DNA of 64,000 bases from CAVQBJ01 sp963819075 (GTDB taxonomy: Bacteria; Actinomycetota; Thermoleophilia; Solirubrobacterales; Solirubrobacteraceae), in assembly GCA_963819075.1 (NCBI GenBank), contig CAWFUP010000005.1, forward strand, positions 248,001 through 312,000, written 5' to 3'. Position 1 is the stretch's first letter. Every line of letters starts with the position of its first letter. Made by a program: the position numbers and the translations under genes. Positions 1 to 9,241 of this stretch are shown here, one piece after another. Under the pieces are notes generated by a model. It was not told where the DNA came from, made no database searches, and saw only the letters and a program-made list of their open reading frames with translations.

Positions 1-1
1 G

Positions 2-1096
<1,095 letters not shown>

Positions 1097-1211
1097 CCGC
1101 GGCGCGTCGAGGACCCGACGATCGTCTGGACCGCCGCGCGACGACCCCCGAGCCGTCGTATCTTCGTCCAACGGGGGGCCATGAACACGGGGACCGCCCC
1201 GCCGAGGGCCG

Positions 1212-2303
1212 ATGCGACGGCATATGTCGATCGATTTCGCTGACGTTCTCACACAGGTCGTCGAACGCAAGGCGTCGGACCTGCACATCACTCCCGGCGC
1301 GCCGCCGACAATTCGCGTCCGCGGCCGCCTGATGCCCCTCGAGGGCTTCCCCAAGCTCGACCCGTCGATGACGCGGGAGATCGTGTACTCGATCATCGGC
1401 AACGACCAGCGCCAACGCCTGGAGACCGATTGGCAGATCGACTTCGCCTACTCGATCCCCGGCCTCGCTCGCTTCCGCGTCAACGCGTACTTCCAGCGCG
1501 CCTCGATCGGTGCCGCCCTGCGACTGATCCCCGCCGACCTCAAGACGGTCGATCAGCTCGGGCTGCCGCCGGTCGTGCACGAGCTCGCGCGTCGGCCACG
1601 CGGCTTCGTGCTCGTGACCGGGCCGACCGGCTCGGGCAAGTCCACCTCGCTCGCGGCGATGATCGACGAGATCAACGAGACGCGCGACGAGCACATCATG
1701 ACGATCGAGGATCCGATCGAGTTCCTGCACGCTCACAAGCGCTGCCTCGTCAACCAGCGCGAGCTCGGCGCCGACGCGCAGAGCTTCTCACTCGCCCTGA
1801 AGGCCGCGCTGCGCCAGGATCCCGACGTCATCCTCGTCGGCGAGATGCGCGACATCGAGACGATCGGCACCGCCCTGACCGCAGCCGAGACCGGACACCT
1901 CGTGTTCGCCACCTTGCACACCCAGGACACGGCCCAGACGATCGACCGCATCATCGACGCCTTCCCGGCCGGCCAGCAGGACCAGATCCGCGTCCAGCTC
2001 TCGGTCGCGCTCCAGGGCGTGGTGACGCAGCAGCTGCTGCCGACCGCCGACGGGTCCGGTCGCGTGTGCGCCTGTGAGGTGCTCGTCCCCACGCCGGCGG
2101 TGCGCAACCTCATCCGTGAGGGCAAGACGCACCAGATCCCGTCGGTCCTGCAGACCGGCGCGTCGGCCGGCATGCAGACGATGGACACCGCGCTAGCGAC
2201 GCTCGTACGCTCCGGCACGATCAGCCAGCGCCTGGCCGAGGCACGCTCGTCGACGCCGCAGGAACTGAAGCGGCTGCTCGGCGCGACGTCCCTGGCGGCG
2301 TAG
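1212..2303 (+). CDS. pilT: Type IV pilus retraction ATPase PilT
   Basis: Hexameric ATPase that drives pilus depolymerisation and twitching. The 363 residues match the family length. Visible are the N-terminal PAS-like region with SDLHITPGAPP, Walker A GPTGSGKSTS, Asp box TIEDPIEF, Walker B DPDVILVGEMRD and the PilT-type C-terminal AIRNLIREGK-like segment (AVRNLIREGKTHQIPS). The zinc tetracysteine motif of PilB is absent, which separates PilT from PilB. An in-frame ATG at 1224 (MSIDFADVL) is an equally good start; GAGGG lies at 1204-1208. There are 115 nt between pilB and this gene and 12 nt to pilC. Confidence 0.93.
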   Translation: MRRHMSIDFADVLTQVVERKASDLHITPGAPPTIRVRGRLMPLEGFPKLDPSMTREIVYSIIGNDQRQRLETDWQIDFAYSIPGLARFRVNAYFQRASIGAALRLIPADLKTVDQLGLPPVVHELARRPRGFVLVTGPTGSGKSTSLAAMIDEINETRDEHIMTIEDPIEFLHAHKRCLVNQRELGADAQSFSLALKAALRQDPDVILVGEMRDIETIGTALTAAETGHLVFATLHTQDTAQTIDRIIDAFPAGQQDQIRVQLSVALQGVVTQQLLPTADGSGRVCACEVLVPTPAVRNLIREGKTHQIPSVLQTGASAGMQTMDTALATLVRSGTISQRLAEARSSTPQELKRLLGATSLAA

Positions 2304-2315
2304 GAGGCCTGTGCG

Positions 2316-3542
2316 ATGAGCACGTATGTGTTCAAGGCCATGGACATGGGCGGCAGCCGCGCCCGGGGCGAGGTCGAGGCCGAATCCAAGCAGGCGGTTG
2401 CCGACCAGCTCAAGGCGCGCGGGATGGTCGTCCTCGAGATCTCCGACAAGCACAGCTCGAAGGAGATCAAGCTCGACTTCATGCAGCGCGTCAAGCTCCA
2501 GGATCTCGCGGTCATGGCGCGCCAGCTGTCAACGATGGTCTCGTCGGGCATGACGATCCTGCGGGCGCTCTACGTGCTCGAGGCGCAGACGGAGAACAAG
2601 CTGCTGGCCGCCACGATCGTGGAGGTGCGCAAGGACGTCGAGGCCGGGCTCTCCTTCGCGGATTCGCTCGAGCGTCATCCGAAGGTGTTCAATCCGCTGT
2701 TCGTCTCGATGACCCGCGCCGGCGAGGCGGGCGGCCTGCTCGAGTCCTCGCTGATGCGGGTCGCCGACCAGCTCGAGAGCGAGGCTTCACTGCGCCGCCA
2801 GGTCAAGTCGGCGATGGTCTATCCGATCGTCGTGCTGACGGTGGCCGGAGGTGTGCTCATCGCGCTGGTGACGTTCGTGATCCCTGTCTTCGTCAGCGTC
2901 TTCAAGCAGTTTCCGAACCCCGCGAACGGGTCGTCGAGCCTTCCGGCGATCACCCAGGTGTCGGTCGACATCTCGGCCGCGTTCACACAGTGGTGGTTCG
3001 TCCTGTTCCCCAGCATCTTCGTGTCCGTCCTCGCCTTCCTGCGCTGGAAGAGCAGCAAGAGCGGGCGCAAGCGCTGGAACCGTGTCTGCCTGCGCATACC
3101 GATGAAGATCGGGGACATCGTCCAGAAGGTGGCCGTCGCGCGCTGGTCGCGCACGCTGTCTGCCCTCTCCTCCGCCGGCGTCCCGCTCCTGCAAGCGCTC
3201 GAGGTGACCGGCAAGACCGCTGGCAACGTCGTCGTCGACGAAGCGATGCATTCGGTCATCGAGTCGGTCAAGCAGGGCGGCACGCTCGCCGAGCCGCTCA
3301 AGAAGGAGCCGATCTTCCCCTCGATGGTCGTGCAGATGGTCGCCGTGGGCGAGGAGACGGGCGCGCTCGACACGATGCTCGCGCGCATCGCCGACTTCTA
3401 CGAGGACCAGGTCGAAGCGGCCGTGAAGGCGCTCACGTCGATCCTCGAGCCGATCATGATCGTCTTCATCGGCGGCATGGTCGGCTTCGTCGTGATCTCG
3501 ATGTACATGCCGCTGTTCCAGGTCTACAACAACATCGGCTGA
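2316..3542 (+). CDS. pilC: Type IV pilus inner-membrane platform protein PilC
   Basis: Polytopic platform protein (GspF family) that couples PilB/PilT to pilin insertion. The 408 residues hold two T2SSF repeats, each with the MARQLSTMVSSGM-like or ARWSRTLSALSSAGVPL opening, and three membrane segments (around residues 170-195, 220-240 and 375-400). A GGAGG ribosome site at 2303-2307 lies 8 nt before the ATG and overlaps the pilT stop. It is the last gene of this T4P cluster. The pilins and pilMNO follow only after about 11.7 kb of unrelated genes. Confidence 0.94.
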   Translation: MSTYVFKAMDMGGSRARGEVEAESKQAVADQLKARGMVVLEISDKHSSKEIKLDFMQRVKLQDLAVMARQLSTMVSSGMTILRALYVLEAQTENKLLAATIVEVRKDVEAGLSFADSLERHPKVFNPLFVSMTRAGEAGGLLESSLMRVADQLESEASLRRQVKSAMVYPIVVLTVAGGVLIALVTFVIPVFVSVFKQFPNPANGSSSLPAITQVSVDISAAFTQWWFVLFPSIFVSVLAFLRWKSSKSGRKRWNRVCLRIPMKIGDIVQKVAVARWSRTLSALSSAGVPLLQALEVTGKTAGNVVVDEAMHSVIESVKQGGTLAEPLKKEPIFPSMVVQMVAVGEETGALDTMLARIADFYEDQVEAAVKALTSILEPIMIVFIGGMVGFVVISMYMPLFQVYNNIG

Positions 3543-3562
3543 GTCATCAGCAGCGCGCGCCG

Positions 3563-4213
3563 TCAGCCGACCAGGTCGGCGATCCCGGCGATGATCATGT
3601 ACAGGCCGGCCCCGGCTGCGGCGACGATGGCCACCGTCCGGCCGTGGCGGCGGAACCAGGCGTTGACCGCCTCGAGCATCGCCGAGCCGCGTGTCGGCGC
3701 GGCGAGCAGCACGACCATCGGCACCTCGATGAGCCACAGCATCACGACGATGACCGCGGCGAGGTACGCGAGCTGCTGGCTCGTGGAGATGTTCGTGTCG
3801 GCCACCGCCTTGATCGCCGCGAGGTAGACGGGGGATGGCACGACGTAGAGCGTCACGCCGAGCACCATCACGAGTTGCCGGCTTTGCAGGTACCGATCGG
3901 TCCGCGACGGCCCCGCCGCCTTCGGCTTCGGCGGTCCGGGGTGAGCGAGTCGCCAGGCGATGTAGAGGGCGACGAGGCCGATGGCGATGCTCAGCCCGCC
4001 GCTGATCGTCAGCTTCGTGCCGCTCGAGGCGTCGACGCTGCCGAAGACGATCAGGATGATCGCGCCCTCCACGTAGACGGTGACGAGCGCGGCGACGACG
4101 AACAGGAGCACGCGCAGGCGCACCTCGGCTCCTCGGCCGAGCGCGATCACGGCGGCGAGGGCGGGCGGGTAGATCGACGCGGCGAGCGCGATCGAGAAGG
4201 CCTCGGGGAGCAC
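3563..4213 (-). CDS. GAP family (Sap-like) integral membrane protein
   Basis: A 216-residue protein with about six hydrophobic segments, convergent to pilC with a 20-nt gap. It opens LPEAFSIALAASIYPPALAA, and its overall pattern resembles the GAP/SfLAP family linked to export of glycopeptidolipids and sulfolipids in mycobacteria. A charged loop (PKPKAAGPSRTDRY) splits two halves of three helices. It starts with GTG. A transport role for a lipid or small molecule is inferred from the family only; the substrate is unknown. Confidence 0.65.
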   Translation of the reverse strand: MLPEAFSIALAASIYPPALAAVIALGRGAEVRLRVLLFVVAALVTVYVEGAIILIVFGSVDASSGTKLTISGGLSIAIGLVALYIAWRLAHPGPPKPKAAGPSRTDRYLQSRQLVMVLGVTLYVVPSPVYLAAIKAVADTNISTSQQLAYLAAVIVVMLWLIEVPMVVLLAAPTRGSAMLEAVNAWFRRHGRTVAIVAAAGAGLYMIIAGIADLVG

Positions 4214-4393
4214 GTCAGCGCCGCTCCGAAGCCCGGCGGGCGTCGTCGTCGATGGGTGGGTCCGTCGCGTTCACGTCGGTTCGCCGGCCGGCGGCTGCGG
4301 TCGGTCGCGGGCCGAGCCGCCGCACGCGACCGCGGTGACTCTACCGGCCGGGTAGGTTGGCGCCACGGCGGCCCGGGCCCTAAGCTCGCCCGG

Positions 4394-4423
4394 ATGGCCG
4401 CCCCCGAGAGCCCGCCGCCGTGA
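4394..4423 (+). CDS. Possible 9-codon leader ORF coupled to the next gene
   Basis: A -10-like TAAGCT at 4381-4386 is followed 7 nt later by ATG, and the frame MAAPESPPP ends in a TGA that overlaps the GTG start of the next gene (GTGA at 4420-4423). The promoter spacing is the one seen before many genes in this window. The upstream peptide may simply deliver ribosomes to the membrane-protein start, which lacks a ribosome binding site. The triple proline at its end could slow ribosomes and make it depend on EF-P, but that is speculation. Confidence 0.35.
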   Translation: MAAPESPPP

Positions 4424-5094
4424 CGCGCGAGCGCTGGATGGCGCTGTGCTTCGCGCTCGGCTCGACCTGCTTCCTCGTCGGCCCGTTTCCCGGTTATGCG
4501 AACCTCGTCGGCGACACCGCCGACGCCGTCACGTTCTTCGTCGGCTCGATCCTGTTCACGGCCGGTGGCGCGCTGCAGAGCTCGCTGGCCGCCCCCGAGC
4601 GTCGCTCGCCCGGGAGCGGCCGCGCGGCCTGGTGGGCCGCGATCATCCAATCGGCGGGGACGCTGTTCTTCAACGTGACGACCTTCGAGGCGCTGTCCAC
4701 GAGCCTGTCGAGCTCGCGGTACGACCGCCTCGTGTGGCGTCCGGATGCGTTCGGGTCGGTGTGCTTCCTCGTCTCGGGCGCGATCGCCTACCGGGCCTCA
4801 CCGCGCTCCGGCTGGCGTCCGCTGCGAGGCAGCGCCGGATGGTGGGAGTCCGCGGTCAACCTGGCCGGATGCATCTTCTTCGGCATCTCGGCCGTGGCCG
4901 GCTATGTCGTGCCGCCGACCGGTTCAATCATCGACCTCGCGGCGGCGAACTGGAACACCTCGCTCGGGGCCGCGTGCTTCCTGGCCTGCGCGGTCGCCAC
5001 GCTGCGCAGCGGACGCACGCTGAAGTCGCCGCGGATGCGGCGTCTGTACGAGCTCGAGAGCGCCGTCGAGCGCGGCGTCACGCGCCTGGCGTGA
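4420..5094 (+). CDS. Polytopic membrane protein, YrhK-like domain
   Basis: A 224-residue protein with about six hydrophobic segments arranged as pairs. The motif ALGSTCFLVG...FFVGSILFTAGG recurs as FGSVCFLVSGAIAY and ACFLACAVATL, resembling the short YrhK-type membrane unit repeated three times. The C-terminus is cytoplasmic and charged (LYELESAVERG). The GTG start overlaps the stop of a 9-codon frame. The function is unknown. Its 3' end lies 8 nt from a convergent small gene. Confidence 0.6.
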   Translation: MTRERWMALCFALGSTCFLVGPFPGYANLVGDTADAVTFFVGSILFTAGGALQSSLAAPERRSPGSGRAAWWAAIIQSAGTLFFNVTTFEALSTSLSSSRYDRLVWRPDAFGSVCFLVSGAIAYRASPRSGWRPLRGSAGWWESAVNLAGCIFFGISAVAGYVVPPTGSIIDLAAANWNTSLGAACFLACAVATLRSGRTLKSPRMRRLYELESAVERGVTRLA

Positions 5095-5102
5095 CCGAGC
5101 CC

Positions 5103-5288
5103 TCAGTAGAGGCTGACGACCGCCTCGACGTCGTCGGGCGAATAGCCCGCCGCGAGGTAGAGGTCGTGCAGGCGGAAGCGCAGGAGGACGCCCTCGACCG
5201 CCGCGATGTCGTCGGGAGACCAGCCGTCGGCCAGCATCCGGTCGTGCATGGTGCGGAGGGTTGCGGCAGTTCCGGCGGCGGGGAGCAT
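5103..5288 (-). CDS. Small protein with duplicated G(W/Y)SPDD motif
   Basis: The 61-residue product is not recognised. It contains an internal duplication: LADGWSPDDIAAVEGVL and, 25 residues later, LAAGYSPDDVEAVVSLY at the C-terminus, probably two similar helical hairpins. A perfect AGGAGG ribosome site 6 nt before the ATG supports translation. This strong site is unusual here, where most starts lack one. The Shine-Dalgarno forms half of a 12-bp palindrome, CCTCCTAGGAGG (5295-5306). No membrane segment or cysteine is present. It sits between the YrhK-like gene and greA. Confidence 0.7.
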   Translation of the reverse strand: MLPAAGTAATLRTMHDRMLADGWSPDDIAAVEGVLLRFRLHDLYLAAGYSPDDVEAVVSLY

Positions 5289-5401
5289 GACGGTCCTCCT
5301 AGGAGGTGTTGCGCGTGCGGTCTCTCATCTCATCGGCCGTCCGCGCGCGTGGCCTTAGCGCGAGCGCGAGGAAATGGGCCGCGCGGCTGGCCGTACGCGC
5401 G

Positions 5402-5866
5402 TCAGCTGACGCTGACGACCGTGTAGGTGCGCTGGCCGCGCGGCAGCGCGATCGTCACCTCGTCGCCGGGACGGCGGCCGAGCAGCGCCTGAGCCACCGG
5501 GGAGTCGACCGACAGACGCCCCTGCCCGGGGGCCGCTTCGTGCGAGCTGACGAGCTCCCAGGTCTGTTCGCCGGCGTCCTCGGCGCGTACGACGACCGTC
5601 GCCCCGAATGACACCGCCCCGTCGGTGGCACCGGTCTCGACGATCGTAGAGCGCGAGATGCGCTCGCGCAGGCGGGCGATCTTCGTCTCGAGGTGCGCCT
5701 GGTCGTTCTTAGCGTCGTGGTACTCGCTGTTCTCCTTCAGATCGCCCCATTCACGCGCCGTCTTGATGCGCTCGGCGATCTCCCGCCGGCCGGTGCCCTC
5801 GAGCTCCTCGAGCTGGCGCTCGAGCTCAGCGAGCCCTTCGGCGGTGATCGCGGTGACATCGTCCAT
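5402..5866 (-). CDS. greA: Transcription elongation factor GreA
   Basis: GreA binds the RNA polymerase secondary channel and stimulates cleavage of backtracked transcripts. The 154 residues include the N-terminal coiled coil (LAELERQLEELEG) whose tip carries the acidic motif GDLKENSEYHDAKNDQ. A C-terminal FKBP-like domain with SPVAQALLGRRPGDEVTI follows. Length and motifs are standard. It is a single gene between a small ORF and the tetR-amidase pair on the same strand. Confidence 0.95.
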   Translation of the reverse strand: MDDVTAITAEGLAELERQLEELEGTGRREIAERIKTAREWGDLKENSEYHDAKNDQAHLETKIARLRERISRSTIVETGATDGAVSFGATVVVRAEDAGEQTWELVSSHEAAPGQGRLSVDSPVAQALLGRRPGDEVTIALPRGQRTYTVVSVS

Positions 5867-5926
5867 ATCGCCTCGTCCTCGTCGCTGTCGTGGTCCGTGG
5901 CAAGAGGGTAGCCGCCGGGCGCCCGC

Positions 5927-6538
5927 TCACACGGGTGCCGCCCGCCGGCCGTCCGGGCCGTCGGCCTCGCCCACCCCGACCGGGCCGAGCAGCAGCAGCA
6001 GCGCATCCGCCGTGCCGGCGGCGTCGTGGCCGCCCGCGGCCAGACGGCGCACGGCCAGTCCGATCATCAGAGCCACGACGGCCGGGGCGTGGCGCTCGGG
6101 CGAGTCGACCCCGAGCGCGGTCAGGGCCGCCGCGGCGATCGCGTCGTTGGCGGCGAAGCAGCGCTCGGAGGCCTCGCGGATCGCCGGATCGCGCGCCGCG
6201 TGCAGGTGCAGCTCGAGCTCGGCGACCTGCTGCACGACGTCCGCGGACTGCCCGACGACGCGCTCGATCTCGGCGGCGAGCTCGTAGAGGTCGAGGGGCG
6301 CGGCGCGCAGGCGCTCGGCGATCTCCTCGCGGATCGCCGTCTGCTCGCGGACGTAGAGGAGCAGGCTCTCGCGTAGGAGCTCGGCCTGGGTGGCGAAGTG
6401 GTAGGTGATCGACCCGAGCGAGACGCCCGCGGTGAGGCCGATCTCGCGATTGGAGACCGCACCGACGCCACGCTCGCCGATGAGCTGCAGCGTCGCGCGC
6501 AGGATGCGCTCGCGCACGCTCGGGCCCGAACCGGTCAT
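5927..6538 (-). CDS. TetR family transcriptional regulator
   Basis: A 203-residue repressor-type protein. The N-terminal helix-turn-helix reads REIGLTAGVSLGSITYHF after an RERILRATLQLIGERG helix. The remainder is a helical ligand-binding and dimer domain. Its ATG overlaps the amidase stop (ATGA, 6535-6538), so the two are co-transcribed. An 18-bp perfect palindrome before the amidase is the likely operator, giving an autoregulated operon. The inducer is probably the amidase substrate or product, which cannot be read from the sequence. Confidence 0.9.
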   Translation of the reverse strand: MTGSGPSVRERILRATLQLIGERGVGAVSNREIGLTAGVSLGSITYHFATQAELLRESLLLYVREQTAIREEIAERLRAAPLDLYELAAEIERVVGQSADVVQQVAELELHLHAARDPAIREASERCFAANDAIAAAALTALGVDSPERHAPAVVALMIGLAVRRLAAGGHDAAGTADALLLLLGPVGVGEADGPDGRRAAPV

Positions 6539-7986
6539 GCGCGGTGCGGCGGCGTGCGCTCGGGCCAGCGCTCGACGTCCTCGAGCTGGCTGGCGAGGGC
6601 GATGAGCGTCGCCTCGTCCCGGGGGCGCCCGAGCAGCTGGGCGCCGATCGGCAGGCCGTCCGCGTGGGGGCGGGCGGGAACGCTGATCGCCGGCCAGCCG
6701 AGGTGGTTCCACGGCCACGCGTACGGGCAGCTGCTGGCCACGAGCTGATCGGTGGCCCAGCCGCCGAGGCCGTCGATCGAGCCGATCGGCAGCGGCCGCT
6801 GGGCCGTGGTTGGGGTGAGCACCACGTCGGCGCGGGCGAAGATCCGCCCGACCCGGCGGCGGAACACCGTGTCCAGCGCTCGCGCGGTGCCGAGGAAGCG
6901 CCGGGCCACCGTGTGGCCGACCCGTGCCGTGCTCAGCGTGCGGGGGTCGAGCGCCGACGGGTCGGGCGCGTCCGCGGTCCACTGCGCGACCCCGGACAGC
7001 GAGCGCGACAGGAAGGGCAGACCGATGAGCCCGTAGCCCGGATCGGCCTCGAACACGTCGTGGCCGAGCCCGGCCAGGACGTCGGCGACGCGCCGGATCG
7101 CGGCGGCGATCTCCGGATCGAGCCGCACCGGAGCGGCGCAGAACGCGGCCCGGAGCGAGACGGCGATGCGCAGCCGGCCCGGCCCGCGCGCCGCGGCCTC
7201 GGCGAACGGCCGCGGGGGCGCGGCCGCCCGGTAGATGTCCTGCGGGTGGTTGCCGCAGACGACGTCGAGCAGGCGCGCGGCGTCGGCGACGGTGCGGGTG
7301 AGCGGGCCGTAGCAGACGATCCCGTTGAAGGCGCCCGTCTGCGGCCACGTCGAGATGCGCCCGCGATGGGGCTTGATCCCGACCAGCCCGGTCCACGCAG
7401 CGGGAATGCGCACCGAGCCGGCGCCGTCCGAGCCGAGCGCGGCCGGCACGATGCCGGCGGCGACGGCGGCGGCCGAGCCGCCGCTGGAACCCCCCGGCGT
7501 GCGCTCGAGGTTCCACGGGTTGCGCGTCGACCCGAACGCGGCACCCTCGGTGAGCGGGTACAGCCCGACCTCGGGGGTGTTCGTCTTGCCGACGATGATC
7601 GCGCCGGCGTCGCGCAGCCGGCGTACGACCTCGCCGTCGACCGCCTTCACCGGGAACGAGCCCCGGCAGCCGAACGCCGTCGGCAATCCGGCCACGTCCA
7701 TGTCGTCCTTGACGGCGATCGGGACTCCGAGCAGCGGGGCGCGCTCGCCGGCGGCGAGGCGACGGTCGGCTGCGGCGGCCTCCGCGCGAGCCTCGTCGGT
7801 GCGAACGTGGCGAAACGCATTGAGCGTGTCCTGTGTGGCCTCGATGCGGCGCAGCGAGTGCTCGATCAGCTCGGTGGCGCTCACCTCGCGGCGGGCGAGC
7901 GCCTCGGCGACTGCCGCCACGGTTGGGAGGCCGGTCAAGCCCGCACGAGCTTCGTCATGTCCAGCGGCAGCGGTCGGCTCATACAT
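6535..7986 (-). CDS. Amidase (amidase signature family)
   Basis: Hydrolase of the amidase-signature family, which cleaves amide bonds with a Ser-Ser-Lys triad. The 483 residues include the catalytic Lys in AVKDDMDVAG, the Gly/Ser-rich stretch TPGGSSGGSAAAVAAG with the cis-Ser, and the nucleophile region DGAGSVRIPAAWTG. It could be confused with GatA, but no gatB or gatC is nearby and it pairs with a TetR regulator, so a catabolic amidase is more likely. The ATG at 7986 has AAAGGG 7 nt upstream, and the palindromic operator lies 24 bp upstream. Confidence 0.88.
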   Translation of the reverse strand: MYEPTAAAGHDEARAGLTGLPTVAAVAEALARREVSATELIEHSLRRIEATQDTLNAFRHVRTDEARAEAAAADRRLAAGERAPLLGVPIAVKDDMDVAGLPTAFGCRGSFPVKAVDGEVVRRLRDAGAIIVGKTNTPEVGLYPLTEGAAFGSTRNPWNLERTPGGSSGGSAAAVAAGIVPAALGSDGAGSVRIPAAWTGLVGIKPHRGRISTWPQTGAFNGIVCYGPLTRTVADAARLLDVVCGNHPQDIYRAAAPPRPFAEAAARGPGRLRIAVSLRAAFCAAPVRLDPEIAAAIRRVADVLAGLGHDVFEADPGYGLIGLPFLSRSLSGVAQWTADAPDPSALDPRTLSTARVGHTVARRFLGTARALDTVFRRRVGRIFARADVVLTPTTAQRPLPIGSIDGLGGWATDQLVASSCPYAWPWNHLGWPAISVPARPHADGLPIGAQLLGRPRDEATLIALASQLEDVERWPERTPPHRA

Positions 7987-8010
7987 GTCGACGCCCTTTC
8001 CCCGAAGGTT

Positions 8011-8028
8011 CGTTCGTTCGAACGAACG
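8011..8028. promoter_or_regulatory. 18-bp perfect palindrome, candidate TetR operator
   Basis: CGTTCGTTCGAACGAACG is its own reverse complement. It lies 24 bp before the start of the amidase-tetR operon and is the only such element in the intergenic region, so it is the likely binding site of the co-encoded TetR protein. Confidence 0.7.
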
Positions 8029-8059
8029 CGAGATCAGGCTAGCACGCGCTCCCGCCGGG

Positions 8060-9241
8060 TCAGGACGGCGCGGGGTCGATGTGCAAACGGCGGTCACCGT
8101 CGACCGACAGGGCGAGGCGGCCGTCGAGCAGCTCGAGCAGCTCGACGCCGACGAGCTCGCGCCGCCATCCGGCGAGCGTGCGCACCGTCGGTTCGTCACG
8201 ACCGTGGCGCCAGGCGTCGACGATCGCCTGCAGGTCGGCGCGCGCGGCCACGAGCTCGTACGCGAGCCCGGCCTCGCGTGAGCGCGCGCGGGCCAGCGAC
8301 TCGCACAGCGCGATGAGCGGCGCGTCGGCCGGGTCGGGGGTCGACGACCGAGGCTCGTCGTCGATCGCCCCCACCGACCGGCCGCGACCGCGCTGGACCG
8401 CGGCGAGGACGTCGCCGCCCCGACGACGGATGTTGTGCTGGTTGAGCCCGCGGATCTGCTCGAGCTCGTGGGCATCGCGCGGCCTCCGCTTGGCGATCTC
8501 TACGAGGGCCGCGTCGGGCAGCACCGACTGGACGGGGCGGTCCTGGCGGGCGGCCGTGCGCTCGCGCCACTCCACGAGCTCGCGCGCGATGCCCCGCGAC
8601 TCGCCCCGCAGGCCGCGCACGCGAGGCAGACGGGCGTAGATCGCGTCGATATCGCGCTCGTCGCTCGCCCGCTCGAGCGCGGCGCACTCCTGCAGCGCCC
8701 ACTCGAGGCGACCGCGCGCGACGAGCCGCTCCTTGAGGCGGTCGGCGAGCTCGAGCAGGTGCAGCACGTCCTCGCGGGCGTAGGAGAGCTGCTCCTCGCT
8801 CAGCGGGCGCTTGTCCCAGCGGGTGAAGCTCGCGCTCTTGGCCACGCGCACGCCGAGCACGTCGGCGAGCAGCGATTCGTAGGACGCCTGGGCGGGGAGC
8901 CCGGCGAAGCCGGCGGCGACCTGGGTGTCGAACACGGCGCGCACGTCGGTGCTCAGGTAACGGCGCATGAGCGCGACGTCCTGGCGGCCGGCGTGCACGA
9001 CGACCTCGATCTGCGGATCGGCGAGCACGTCCGCGAGCGCCCGCGCGTCGAGTCCCTCCTCGAGCGGGTCGATGACCTCGATGCGATCCTCGGCGCCGGG
9101 CACCGGCACGGCGACCTGGATGAGGCACAGCAGCGTCCGGTAGCGCCCCTCGCCCATGAACTCGGTGTCGATGGCGATCCGGCCGCCGTCGCGCGCGAGC
9201 GCGGCGATCTCCTCGACGGCGAGGGCGCTGTCGTCGCTCAC
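8060..9241 (-). CDS. rnd: Ribonuclease D (DEDDy 3'-5' exoribonuclease)
   Basis: Exoribonuclease that trims the 3' ends of tRNA and other stable RNAs. The 393 residues contain Exo I (IAIDTEFM), Exo II (VVHAGRQDVALM) and Exo III (YAREDVLHLLEL, the DEDDy tyrosine), then HRDC-like domains (residues about 215-300 and 310-385). The GTG start overlaps the stop of the upstream histidine kinase by 4 nt (GTGA), so it is translationally coupled to a signalling operon, which is unusual for this housekeeping enzyme. Confidence 0.93.
   Translation of the reverse strand: MSDDSALAVEEIAALARDGGRIAIDTEFMGEGRYRTLLCLIQVAVPVPGAEDRIEVIDPLEEGLDARALADVLADPQIEVVVHAGRQDVALMRRYLSTDVRAVFDTQVAAGFAGLPAQASYESLLADVLGVRVAKSASFTRWDKRPLSEEQLSYAREDVLHLLELADRLKERLVARGRLEWALQECAALERASDERDIDAIYARLPRVRGLRGESRGIARELVEWRERTAARQDRPVQSVLPDAALVEIAKRRPRDAHELEQIRGLNQHNIRRRGGDVLAAVQRGRGRSVGAIDDEPRSSTPDPADAPLIALCESLARARSREAGLAYELVAARADLQAIVDAWRHGRDEPTVRTLAGWRRELVGVELLELLDGRLALSVDGDRRLHIDPAPS

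Noticed and set aside
5295..5306. 12-bp palindrome CCTCCTAGGAGG as an operator
   Set aside because: Half of it is the Shine-Dalgarno of the small gene, so a regulatory-protein site is not needed to explain it.
6535..7986. Amidase as GatA of the Glu-tRNA amidotransferase
   Set aside because: No gatB or gatC nearby, and the gene forms an operon with a TetR repressor.
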